NCBI GenBank assembly: GCA_017695055.1
Contig: JADILY010000019.1
Location: 1-46,873, forward strand
Source: Merdivivens faecigallinarum
Lineage (GTDB): Bacteria; Bacteroidota; Bacteroidia; Bacteroidales; UBA932
DNA: 46,873 bases
Direction of reading: 5' to 3'
Below are positions 32,478-40,301 of this stretch, piece by piece. The first letter of the stretch is position 1, and every line of letters begins with the position of its first letter. A program made the translations under genes and the position numbers. The notes below the pieces were generated by a model that was not told the origin of the DNA, did not search any database, and saw only the letters and a list, made by a program, of their open reading frames with translations.

Positions 32478-33614
32478 CTACCCTATCCTTCTCGCCCCGT
32501 CCGAAATCACCACATCATAAACCTTCGGCGCATGTCCGTAACGGGAAGCGAAAGAAACCGTCGCCTTATCGATGAAATCATGGTAAACACCTTCCCTGAC
32601 AAGATTTATCGTACAGCCTCCGAAGCCTCCGCCCATGATGCGCGAGCCGGTAACCCCGCAATCCAAAGCCAGATTGTTGAGGAAATCCAGTTCCTCGCAG
32701 CTCACTTCATAATCGTCCCTCATTCCGCGGTGCGTCTCGTACATCATCCGGCCGACCGTCTCATAATCGCCTTTTTGCAGAGCATCGCAGACCGTCATGA
32801 CACGCTTTTCCTCACCTATCACATACCTTGCCCTCCTGTAATCTTCTTCGGAAATATCGGCCCTTACCGCCTCCAAATCGGACATTGAGGCACCACGCAG
32901 GAACTTTCTTCCCAATTTTTCCGCAACCCTTTCACAACTCTCCCGACGCCTGTTGTACGGAGAACCGACAAGCTCGTGTTTTACTACCGAATCCAACAGG
33001 ACGAGCCTGTAACCCTCGGGGGCAAACGGGTAATACTCATATTCCAGAGTCATGCAATCGAGCCTCATCAGATTTCCCGCCTTTCCGAAAATAGAGGCGA
33101 ACTGGTCCATGATGCCGCAATTTACCCCGCAATAATTGTGTTCCGTGGCCTGCCCTATAAGCGCAAGCTCGAATCCCGGTATGCCCAATGAAAACATGTC
33201 GTTCAGGCCGAAACCGAAAGCGCTTTCCAAAGCGGCGGAAGACGAAAGTCCCGCCCCGAGAGGGACGTCCCCGGAAAACACGGCATCAAAACCGCCTATG
33301 GCATAACCCCTTTTTATGATTTCACGGCACACGCCGAAAACATACCTCGCCCAGGAACTTGAAGGCTTGTCCTTTTCATCCATGCCGAATTCGGCATATT
33401 CCACGAAATCGAGCGAATATACCCTCGCGGATTTTCCTCCGTTGGGTTTCATTTCCACCCAAATGCCCTTGTCTATCGCCCCCGGGAAAACGAAGCCTCC
33501 GTTATAATCGGTATGCTCCCCTATAAGATTTATTCTCCCGGCCGACATATAAAATGCCCCGTGCCCTGAAAACAACGCACTGAATTTTTCCGAAATCCTG
33601 TCTTTTATCGTCAT
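32478..33614 (-). CDS. galK: Galactokinase
   Basis: Phosphorylates alpha-D-galactose at C1 in the Leloir pathway; GHMP kinase fold. The 378 residues show the galactokinase signature GRINLIGEHTDYNGGFVFP (26-44), the ATP loop PLGAGLSSSAALE (118-130), NYCGVNCGIMDQFASIFG with the catalytic Asp, and the third GHMP motif SRIMGGGFGGCTINLV. Length is usual. It lies between a secreted phosphatase-like gene (33 bp upstream) and menA (36 bp downstream) on the same strand. galM is at 21295, so the pathway genes are close but in different operons. Confidence 0.96.
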   Translation of the reverse strand: MTIKDRISEKFSALFSGHGAFYMSAGRINLIGEHTDYNGGFVFPGAIDKGIWVEMKPNGGKSARVYSLDFVEYAEFGMDEKDKPSSSWARYVFGVCREIIKRGYAIGGFDAVFSGDVPLGAGLSSSAALESAFGFGLNDMFSLGIPGFELALIGQATEHNYCGVNCGIMDQFASIFGKAGNLMRLDCMTLEYEYYPFAPEGYRLVLLDSVVKHELVGSPYNRRRESCERVAEKLGRKFLRGASMSDLEAVRADISEEDYRRARYVIGEEKRVMTVCDALQKGDYETVGRMMYETHRGMRDDYEVSCEELDFLNNLALDCGVTGSRIMGGGFGGCTINLVREGVYHDFIDKATVSFASRYGHAPKVYDVVISDGARRIG

Positions 33615-33647
33615 AACAAATACGCAGAATGGTTACAAACCATAAAA

Positions 33648-34688
33648 TTAGTAAAAAATTTCCAAAACAATCGGAAGATGGTCGCTGACCCCTCCATTGT
33701 AGCGGGGCCCGATATATGTCCTGCATGGCTTGTACCCCAACCCTTTACGGTCTTTTTCAAGCAGGAATGCCGGTGAAAACACGTATGTGCTGCACCTGCC
33801 GGCAACCTGCGGGGAAACGATGAAATGGTCTATCAGTTCCCATTTTCCCGCATACTTTATGGTTCCGAAGCCCTCCTCATGCAGACTGTACGAAAGATTT
33901 ACAAAACCCGGCGCTCCTTTGAGTGCGGCCGAAGAAGGCACGTCGTTGAAATCCCCGGTAAGTACCACTTCATGCCCGGGATGCCTGACCGCCACGGAAT
34001 CGGCCAGTGAAGCAAGGAGGCGCATGGCCGCATCACGTAATGGCTGCGAGGCCTCGGCTCCGGAAAACTTCGACGGATGATGGTTCACGAAAATATGCAG
34101 CGTATCCGCCCTTGCATCCACACTTGTATCCGCTCTTGCATCCGCACCCGCCGTATCTCGGATGAAAGGAGCATGAACTTTCCGCACAAAACAGGCATAG
34201 AGTATAGAACGGGTCGCAAGAATGACAGAATCCTTCACGACGGGCCGCGCACAAGAAGACACCAGACTGTACCGCGAGGAATCATACAGCAGCCCCACAT
34301 CGATTCCGCGCCTGTCCGGAGAGTCGTAATGCACCGGAAGATACGGATAACCGTGCAGCGGAGTCAGCGAAACAAGATTATGAAGCACGGTCCTGTTTTC
34401 TATTTCGGCCACAGCTATGAAATCCGGCCGCCGGCCGAGACTGTCTTCAAGATAAACCACTGTTTTCGCAATGGCCGCACATTTTTTAAGATAACGGCTG
34501 TAACTCCAACCCCTCTTTCCCCCGTAACGGAATTCCGCAACGAGGCTGTCCGGCCCGCCCCAAGGAACGAAAAGATTCTCAAGATTCCAGAACATCAGGA
34601 TTTTCCTGTCAGGGACGGATACGGGTTCCACATCCGCGAAAAAAGTCAGGAACAAAAACGGAAAGAGTAAACAATAAAAATTTTTCAT
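33648..34688 (-). CDS. Secreted endonuclease/exonuclease/phosphatase-family protein
   Basis: DNase I-like metal-dependent hydrolase with an N-terminal signal peptide. I start it at ATG 34688 (MKNFYCLLFPFLFLTFFADVEP), giving 346 residues; a longer frame to 34715 would place charged residues before the signal. Motifs: MFWNLENLF (metal-binding Asn/Glu), FIAVAEIENR (catalytic Glu), NHHPSKFSG (His/Asn), VVLTGDFNDVPSS (Asp/Asn) and GVSDHLPIVLEI (Asp-His at the end). All core catalytic residues are present. Between them an imperfect tandem repeat of eight residues (GADARADT/SVDARADT) sits on a loop. The substrate (nucleic acid, phospholipid or phosphate ester) is not determined. Confidence 0.88.
   Translation of the reverse strand: MKNFYCLLFPFLFLTFFADVEPVSVPDRKILMFWNLENLFVPWGGPDSLVAEFRYGGKRGWSYSRYLKKCAAIAKTVVYLEDSLGRRPDFIAVAEIENRTVLHNLVSLTPLHGYPYLPVHYDSPDRRGIDVGLLYDSSRYSLVSSCARPVVKDSVILATRSILYACFVRKVHAPFIRDTAGADARADTSVDARADTLHIFVNHHPSKFSGAEASQPLRDAAMRLLASLADSVAVRHPGHEVVLTGDFNDVPSSAALKGAPGFVNLSYSLHEEGFGTIKYAGKWELIDHFIVSPQVAGRCSTYVFSPAFLLEKDRKGLGYKPCRTYIGPRYNGGVSDHLPIVLEIFY
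34102..34149 (-). repeat. In-frame 24-bp tandem repeat inside the phosphatase-like gene
   Basis: Two 24-bp units starting at 34102 and 34126 share 20 of 24 bases (both begin GTATCCGC on the plus strand). They encode GADARADT and SVDARADT on an apparent loop, so copy-number change would keep the frame. Confidence 0.7.
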
Positions 34689-34784
34689 GCCCGGCGCCAA
34701 AGGTCGCAGAGCCACACCCGCATCGGGGACAAATATCCGATAATTTTTCTAATTTTGCCGCTGAAAATATAAAAATTTATCGAA

Positions 34785-35888
34785 ATGGCTGTAAAATGCG
34801 GTATCGTAGGACTCCCGAATGTCGGTAAGTCCACCCTTTTCAACTGTATATCCACCGGCAAGGCGCAGGCGGCGAATTTTCCTTTCTGCACGATAGAACC
34901 GAACATCGGCTCGACGATTGTACCCGACAAGAGGCTCCAGGTGCTGGAAAACCTCGTGCATCCCCAAAGGGTAGTGCCTGCAACAGTGGAAATCGTGGAC
35001 ATAGCCGGGCTCGTAAAGGGAGCGAGCAAAGGAGAGGGGCTCGGAAACCAGTTCTTGGCGAACATACGCGAGACCGATGCGATACTGCACATCCTCAGAT
35101 GCTTCGATGACCCTAATATCGTACATGTAGACGGAAGCGTGGACCCGGTAAGGGACAAGGAAGTCATAGACATGGAATTGCAGCTCAAAGACCTGGAAAC
35201 TGTGGAAAACAGGCTTGCAAAAGTACAGAAACAGGCCCAGACAGGAGGGGACAAACAGGCCAAACGCCTTTATGACATACTGCTGAAATATAAGGAGGCC
35301 CTCGTCCAGGGAAAATCTGCACGTACCGTAAAATTCGACAGCCCCGATGACATCAAAGCCGCCAAGGAACTTTTCCTGCTCACCGACAAGCCAGTAATGT
35401 ATGTCTGCAATGTGGATGAAGGTTCGGCAGCGGCCGGGAACAGTTATGTAGAAGCCGTGCGCGAGGCTGTTAAGGACGAGGATGCGGAGATTCTGGTGAT
35501 TTCGGCAAAAATCGAATCCGAGATAGCCGAACTGGACGACTATGAGGAACGCCAGATGTTCCTACAGGAAATCGGGCTCGAAGAATCCGGAATGGTAAGG
35601 CTTATCCAGAGCGCATATTCGCTTCTGAACCTCCGTACATATTTCACCGCCGGCCCGCAGGAAGTGAAGGCATGGACAATCAATAAAGGTGACAAGGCAC
35701 CGATAGCCGCCGGGGTAATACACTCGGATTTCGAGAAAGGCTTCATCCGTGCCGAGGTCATCAAATACGACGATTATGTAAAATACGGTTCGGAAGCCGC
35801 CTGCCGCGCTGCCGGAAAACTGTACGTCGAAGGAAAGGACTACGTAGTCGAGGACGGAGATGTGATGCACTTCCTGTTCAATGTCTAA
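34785..35888 (+). CDS. ychF: Ribosome-binding ATPase YchF (Obg-like)
   Basis: Obg-family P-loop protein that prefers ATP and binds ribosomes. The 367 residues start MAVKCGIVGLPNVGKSTLFN with P-loop 9-16, then NFPFCTIEPNIGSTIVPD (switch I), VDIAGLVKGASKGEGLGNQFLANIRETDAILHILRCF (switch II and G3), VMYVCNVDE at the G4 position (no NKxD, as expected for an ATP-preferring member), a coiled-coil insertion near 125-165, and the C-terminal TGS-like domain INKGDKAPIAAGVIHSDFEKGFIRAEV. TAATTTTG at 34750-34757 may be its -7 box. Its stop codon lies inside the first unit of a degenerate repeat array. Confidence 0.97.
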   Translation: MAVKCGIVGLPNVGKSTLFNCISTGKAQAANFPFCTIEPNIGSTIVPDKRLQVLENLVHPQRVVPATVEIVDIAGLVKGASKGEGLGNQFLANIRETDAILHILRCFDDPNIVHVDGSVDPVRDKEVIDMELQLKDLETVENRLAKVQKQAQTGGDKQAKRLYDILLKYKEALVQGKSARTVKFDSPDDIKAAKELFLLTDKPVMYVCNVDEGSAAAGNSYVEAVREAVKDEDAEILVISAKIESEIAELDDYEERQMFLQEIGLEESGMVRLIQSAYSLLNLRTYFTAGPQEVKAWTINKGDKAPIAAGVIHSDFEKGFIRAEVIKYDDYVKYGSEAACRAAGKLYVEGKDYVVEDGDVMHFLFNV

Positions 35889-36093
35889 CATCTGAAACTT
35901 CCAACGTCTAACTTCATCGTCTGACTTCACTTCCAACGTCTAACGTCAACGTCTGAAAACGGGGATTTCTTTCAACGCCTAACGGGGATTCTTTTCAACG
36001 TCTGAACCTTCATCCCACAGTCAGAAAAACGAGGATTTTTTCGTACCTATAAAACAGGAGTTCTTCTTCGAGAAAAACGGGGATTCCTTTTTC
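35880..36093 (+). repeat. Degenerate short-repeat array at the ychF stop
   Basis: Variants of AACGTCTAAC and AACGTCTGA recur about eight times from 35880 to 36006; the first variant, AATGTCTAAC, contains the ychF stop. Interleaved from 35957 are about four copies of a unit like AACGGGGATT followed by T-rich bases. The spacing is irregular and there are no CRISPR-like spacers. Confidence 0.65.
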
Positions 36094-36102
36094 AAGGGGG
36101 CA

Positions 36103-36144
36103 GGGAAAGTGCCTCGGATTTGCGGCAAAATGGTTCACTTTCCC
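36103..36144 (+). repeat. 42-bp dyad-ended repeat, unit 1
   Basis: Starts GGGAAAGTGCC and ends GGTTCACTTTCCC; the 9-bp ends are perfect inverted repeats. The same length and ends recur at 36425 and 36521. It lies 39 bp before the 166-bp repeat. Confidence 0.85.
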
Positions 36145-36183
36145 GGGAAGAACAGACCAGGAATGGGCGTTCAGGATACGGAT

Positions 36184-36349
36184 AAGTGAACGTAGTGGAA
36201 GTCCGGGTGCAGACAATTTTGTAACAAATTGAATATCAATGCACTAAAAATCCAAGTGCACATTTCGGCAGTTTAAAACTTTCGAAATGTGCAGCTATTT
36301 TACCAACCAACTGATTATCAACATATTCAAAATCACCATGCACCGACTG
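36184..36349 (+). repeat. 166-bp dispersed repeat, copy B
   Basis: Ungapped match to 9495-9660. Contains TTGAATATCAA (36229-36239), a perfect 11-bp hairpin TGCACATTTCG/CGAAATGTGCA around the loop GCAGTTTAAAACTTT, and CTGATTATCAA (36311-36321). Confidence 0.85.
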
Positions 36350-36424
36350 TTCCAAAATTACATGGAAACTACAACTTCCCCAGAAGTACGGAGGAGGAAT
36401 GGCGTTGGGAGCAATATTCTCGGC

Positions 36425-36466
36425 GGGAAAGTGCCGGGAATTCGCGGAAATTTGGTTCACTTTCCC
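36425..36466 (+). repeat. 42-bp dyad-ended repeat, unit 2
   Basis: GGGAAAGTGCC ... GGTTCACTTTCCC with perfect 9-bp inverted ends; the interior GGGAATTCGC is shared with unit 3. Confidence 0.85.
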
Positions 36467-36520
36467 CGTGGTTTTCCGGTAGTACCCCCGTGTAGGCCAC
36501 CTGTAGTGTATGGGCCATAG

Positions 36521-36562
36521 GGGAAAGTGCCGGGAATTCGCAGGAATACGGTTCACTTTCCC
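36521..36562 (+). repeat. 42-bp dyad-ended repeat, unit 3
   Basis: GGGAAAGTGCC ... GGTTCACTTTCCC, nearly identical to unit 2. It ends 31 bp before the likely -33 element of the SMR promoter. Confidence 0.85.
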
Positions 36563-36593
36563 GGCAAGACAGGCAGCAATTGCTATTCTACAA

Positions 36594-36623
36594 TTGCGAT
36601 TTCATTAATTACAAGTATATTTG
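36594..36623 (+). promoter_or_regulatory. Promoter of the SMR gene
   Basis: TTG (36594-36596), a 19-bp spacer and TATATTTG (36616-36623) form a complete Bacteroidetes-type promoter. The transcript would begin near 36630, leaving a leader of about 29 nt, too short for a guanidine riboswitch. Confidence 0.65.
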
Positions 36624-36658
36624 CCGCTGTTTTTGGAAGTATATGAATAATACGTGCT

Positions 36659-36994
36659 ATGCAGGTAAACTGGAGTTGGGCAATACTTATAATTGCCGGT
36701 TGTTTTGAAGCAGGTTTCGCATTCTGCCTCGGTAAAATGAAGGAAGTTTCGGGAACCGCCTGGTGGCTATGGGGAGCAGGATTCATAATCTGCCTGGTAA
36801 TAAGCATGTTCCTTCTGGCCAAAGCCACGCAGACACTTCCGATAAGTACGGCTTATCCGGTATGGACGGGGATCGGGGCGGTGCTTACCGTCATCCTCGG
36901 CATTCTCGTCTTTCACGAACCGGCATCTTTCGCAAGGATATTTTTCATTTGTACCCTGATAGCCTCGGTGATAGGACTGAAAATGGTAGGGTAG
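36659..36994 (+). CDS. Small multidrug resistance (SMR) transporter, SugE/Gdx-like
   Basis: A 111-residue four-helix inner-membrane transporter that works as an antiparallel dimer. WAILIIAGCFEAGFAFCLGKM places the essential membrane Glu at position 17. The other helices are AWWLWGAGFIICLVISMFLLAKATQTLPISTAYPVWTGIGAVLTVILGILVFHE and FARIFFICTLIASVIGLKMVG. The 'AG..E.gfa..L' start and 'LP..TAY.VWTGIGAV' centre resemble the SugE/Gdx group (guanidinium exporters) more than EmrE, but substrate class cannot be settled by eye. It is transcribed alone, from the promoter at 36594. Confidence 0.92.
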   Translation: MQVNWSWAILIIAGCFEAGFAFCLGKMKEVSGTAWWLWGAGFIICLVISMFLLAKATQTLPISTAYPVWTGIGAVLTVILGILVFHEPASFARIFFICTLIASVIGLKMVG

Positions 36995-37048
36995 CATGGC
37001 CGAACTTTCGAGTTATGCCCGCTAATCAGGCCTCAAAGTCAATCAATC

Positions 37049-38677
37049 TTAAAACGCAAGCACAGGACGGACATATCCGCCGTTACATTTATTCTCGCAG
37101 AAAGTATCGACAAAATCCTTCCCGCGGCTGATGTTCCATGCCGTTTCGGAATCCGCCTGGGTAGAGGTCCAGAATCCGAATCCGGCATCCGAAACATATG
37201 TTTTCTGATCCTCGTTTATCTTTGCAAAAGCATCATTGAAGAACTGTGTAAAATCCCCGGCGCCGGGCATGTCCCAATACCAATCATTCCCCCAGTCCAC
37301 AAAATATTCATTCACGTCAAGAGGATAACCGCTAAACGCCCTCAACACATCCATCATCTGCCCGTATGACGGAAGGAACCAGCCCGTAGTGACGACATTA
37401 TCGGCCGGCCCGCCCGTTTCCTGCACAAACTCGCTTACCACCTTGAACGAAGGATACATGCCATTTTCCACATCGGCGGCCCGTTCTGAAAGAATGAGGT
37501 GCGTATTCCTATAACCGCTTATGTCGGAATCTGCGGCAAGGAACGAGGCCTTTGAATCCCCCTTTGTCAACGTCTGCTGCAAACCTATCACGCTTTCGTC
37601 ACGGTCGAATTCCCCTGTATCATAATCGGAGAACCATGGCCAGAGAGCCCCTAAAGACGTAGCAGAATGCCGGGCCGACACGACAAGAGCATGGGCGGTC
37701 CCTCCGAGGGCCTCCTTTTCAGACTCTCCTATCCTATCGGGATTAATCTGGAAGACCACACCCATTACATGCACCGAAAGTACATCCATGATATCGGCAT
37801 CTTTCGCAAGCAGAGAACCGTCATACAGGAAAAAATCACCTACTTGCAGATTGTGGTTTATCAGTTCCAGACCATCTCCAACGGTACATACGATGCAATT
37901 GTCTTCAGTATTTTCGAAGCCGTATCCGAAAGTCCAGTCCCTTTCTTCGCCATTATCAGTATAAGTGCCTCTGAGCGAATCCGCTACGGCAGGGTTGACT
38001 ACGAAATACTTTTTATACCCTTCGGTATATGGGGTAAAGCCGAAACATTCCGTTTTCGACGGTACTGGCTCATAATCAGGGATGCTGTAATCCGTGTTTG
38101 TAAAATGATAAACCTTCCCCGGAAAATCAAATACAACAAGCTGCGTGAATGGGCTTACTGACAGCGAAAGTATTCCGCCGGAAAAAACTCCCGACCCTAT
38201 CATAAGAGTAGAGCCGTAAAAATCTTCGGGATCACTCTGATCTTTCGCCGTTTCCCACGAATCTGCCATTGAATCGAAAAAATCTTCAGCACTTTCGGCC
38301 GTCGCATCCACTGAGTTTTCATCCAAAGACTCCATATAAGGATAATAAGCGTAAAATACGGCTCCGTCAGGCAGCGACAGGTCCTCTACGGAAGATTTCC
38401 ACACTATTCCGCCATCTTGCCCTACGGCGTTCAGGCGCAGATTGCTTATTTCAGCAACGACCTGGCCGTCTTTCACTGCAAACAGGCCGATTCCGTCCCC
38501 GTCCTTGAACTCCAACTGATAGCCCTCGCTTCCGTCCGATGATGAATAACTTTCAACCGAAACAGAAAGTCCGTCAAGAGGTTTCCCTTCATCCTCCTGA
38601 CCACTTGTCCCACCTTTGTCGCAAGACCATAACGCGATTACCGACAAAGAGACGAAAAAAAACGATTTTCTCAACAT
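37049..38677 (-). CDS. Fimbrillin-like surface lipoprotein with DUF1566-type C-terminus
   Basis: The product (542 residues from ATG 38677; ATG 38704 adds nine) starts MLRKSFFFVSLSVIALWSC, a lipoprotein signal with Cys19. The body to about 300 has the pattern of fimbrillin/major-fimbrium-like lipoproteins: EFKDGDGIGLFAV, GAVFYAYYPYMES, GGILSLSVSPFTQLVVFDF. The C-terminal part resembles a DUF1566/C-type-lectin-like domain: TGWFLPSYGQMMDVLRAF, FGFWTSTQADSETAWNIS, ending GGYVRPVLAF. It is the last gene of a three-lipoprotein set. A surface adhesin or fimbrial tip role is inferred, not shown. The broken gene at 15757 had a similar C-terminus. Confidence 0.78.
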   Translation of the reverse strand: MLRKSFFFVSLSVIALWSCDKGGTSGQEDEGKPLDGLSVSVESYSSSDGSEGYQLEFKDGDGIGLFAVKDGQVVAEISNLRLNAVGQDGGIVWKSSVEDLSLPDGAVFYAYYPYMESLDENSVDATAESAEDFFDSMADSWETAKDQSDPEDFYGSTLMIGSGVFSGGILSLSVSPFTQLVVFDFPGKVYHFTNTDYSIPDYEPVPSKTECFGFTPYTEGYKKYFVVNPAVADSLRGTYTDNGEERDWTFGYGFENTEDNCIVCTVGDGLELINHNLQVGDFFLYDGSLLAKDADIMDVLSVHVMGVVFQINPDRIGESEKEALGGTAHALVVSARHSATSLGALWPWFSDYDTGEFDRDESVIGLQQTLTKGDSKASFLAADSDISGYRNTHLILSERAADVENGMYPSFKVVSEFVQETGGPADNVVTTGWFLPSYGQMMDVLRAFSGYPLDVNEYFVDWGNDWYWDMPGAGDFTQFFNDAFAKINEDQKTYVSDAGFGFWTSTQADSETAWNISRGKDFVDTFCENKCNGGYVRPVLAF

Positions 38678-38721
38678 AATTATCATTTTATTCTTATTTT
38701 TCATATCAACCAAGGCCTCCC

Positions 38722-40275
38722 TCACATAATAATACCGTTCAGTAAATCCACTTGCCCGCGCATGCCGTCGCAATCGAGTTCGCGGTCTTCGAAAAGCGAA
38801 GAATACCTTTCAGTATTGTCTATGATTGCATCCCCCTTGTATGTAAGTTTGTGTACGGTGCCGTTGTTGTCCACCAATTCGGCATAATACAAATAACCGT
38901 CCCCCTCTTTCGAAATCGTAAGGGTGCCGCTGTCGTAACGTGTATACGGTATCTCATAACCGGAACCGTCAGGAGTTATCCTGCACCAATATGTATATTC
39001 GGGATTGAGGGTCATTAGTTCAGTCTGATATGCCTGGCCCAAAACGTATGTTCCTTCAGGGACGGATATGGCATCGGCATTTTCCGGTTCCGTGGAAAAT
39101 ATATCAAACGTATAATAAGTCCCGCCAGACAAAAGCATTCCGTTGTAAACCGGCTTGTCGGACAGATTTATCATATAGTTCGTCTCTCCGTTATGGCCGA
39201 AAACATCTCCCAGATAGTGTCCGGAGAAATAAGCCGCTTCGAAGTCTACCTCGGCGGGAATGAATCTGCCCTGAACCACACGTATGGATTTCGAAACCGA
39301 ATATTCGTGTCCATCCTTCTCATAACGATAGGTAAACATCACCTCCGCAGTCCTTTCCTCCTGAGCGGTATTTGCACTGACAGTAAAATCGACCCTTGAA
39401 CTGTCCGGATAATATTCGAACCCGCCAATCCAGTAAGCTCCGGTAGAGGCCTCCATACGCGCCCCGTCCACGGCATCGATAATGAAGTACCGGACAGACA
39501 GGTCCGACTCTTCGTCCGGAACATTGTATTGCATACCTGTAAGAAACACTATTTCCGGAGCATCCGGATCATAATCATCCGATCTTCCGGACTGATTTAC
39601 GGTAACGGTATCAGAAATCCGCCCATCACCATAAACATAGGAGAAAACGACTTCGGCGCTCCTTGCCGCCGTATCGGGATTGGCTTTTACGGTAAAACCT
39701 GCGCAACGCATATTCTCCTCGACAGTATAATCCCCTATCCATTCGGCAGGGGAAGAACCGGCAATGCGCCCGCCTTCAACAGCATTTTCCAATACATATT
39801 CCACCAGAACCTCAGACTCTCCCCGGGAGACCGATATCCCGTCTTCGCACACCAATGCGAAAAAAGGATCGTTTCCAGTGCCATGGCCTTCTGATTCTCC
39901 GGACTGGATGACAATCACCGTATCCGAAATGCTGCCTCCATCATAAATATAGGAAAATACCGCCATGGCCGTTCTGTCCGCGGTATCCGGATTTGCACCC
40001 ACTATAAAACGTACCTTGGAGGAATCTGCAATATCGGTATAGCCGCTTATCCAGTCTGCCGTTGAAGAACCTGTCACCTTCCCTCCCTTCGCAGGATTTT
40101 CCAGACTGTACTCTACGGAAACGGAAACCTCACCGGAAGAGACATGCATCTCGCTGTCGGAAAGGATACCGAATGCCGGAGGCACCCCGAATCCGGACTC
40201 CCTGTCGCAGGAAGCGACCAGCAACATCGCCACGGGAAAAACTGCGAAAACGACAACCGGACGAATCTTGAACAT
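38722..40275 (-). CDS. Surface lipoprotein with three BACON domains
   Basis: From ATG 40275 the 517-residue product starts MFKIRPVVVFAVFPVAMLLVASC, a lipoprotein signal; ATG 40284 is an alternative. Three tandem BACON-like Ig-fold repeats cover about 40-125, 140-225 and 240-330. Each runs from 'S.GE..V.V.Y.LEN...GG...GSS.A.WI' through 'R.A...F.Y.Y..G.ISDTV.V.QSG'. BACON domains usually bind carbohydrate or mucin or act as spacers. The last about 180 residues (DFEAAYFSGHYLGDVFGHNGETNYMINLSD...) are a beta-rich domain I do not recognise. Gaps to its neighbours are 44 bp (downstream) and 26 bp (upstream), so the three lipoprotein genes form one operon. Confidence 0.85.
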   Translation of the reverse strand: MFKIRPVVVFAVFPVAMLLVASCDRESGFGVPPAFGILSDSEMHVSSGEVSVSVEYSLENPAKGGKVTGSSTADWISGYTDIADSSKVRFIVGANPDTADRTAMAVFSYIYDGGSISDTVIVIQSGESEGHGTGNDPFFALVCEDGISVSRGESEVLVEYVLENAVEGGRIAGSSPAEWIGDYTVEENMRCAGFTVKANPDTAARSAEVVFSYVYGDGRISDTVTVNQSGRSDDYDPDAPEIVFLTGMQYNVPDEESDLSVRYFIIDAVDGARMEASTGAYWIGGFEYYPDSSRVDFTVSANTAQEERTAEVMFTYRYEKDGHEYSVSKSIRVVQGRFIPAEVDFEAAYFSGHYLGDVFGHNGETNYMINLSDKPVYNGMLLSGGTYYTFDIFSTEPENADAISVPEGTYVLGQAYQTELMTLNPEYTYWCRITPDGSGYEIPYTRYDSGTLTISKEGDGYLYYAELVDNNGTVHKLTYKGDAIIDNTERYSSLFEDRELDCDGMRGQVDLLNGIIM

Positions 40276-40301
40276 AAGCCACATATATACAAACAGCCGG
40301 T

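Larger units (their letters stand above)
35889..36658. other. 770-bp non-coding repeat region between ychF and the SMR gene
   Basis: No gene is supported here. It contains, in order, a degenerate short-repeat array, a 42-bp dyad repeat, the 166-bp repeat copy B, two more 42-bp repeats, and the SMR promoter. An open frame on the minus strand at 36236-36556 merely translates the 42-bp repeats (recurring NSRHFP peptides) and is not called. Confidence 0.75.

Noticed and set aside
36236..36556. 106-codon minus-strand frame in the repeat region
   Set aside because: It only translates the 42-bp repeats (NSRHFP-type peptides) and lacks any other gene feature.
36565..36658. Guanidine riboswitch before the SMR gene
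   Set aside because: The promoter lies so close that the leader would be only about 29 nt, and none of the conserved ykkC-type motifs is seen.
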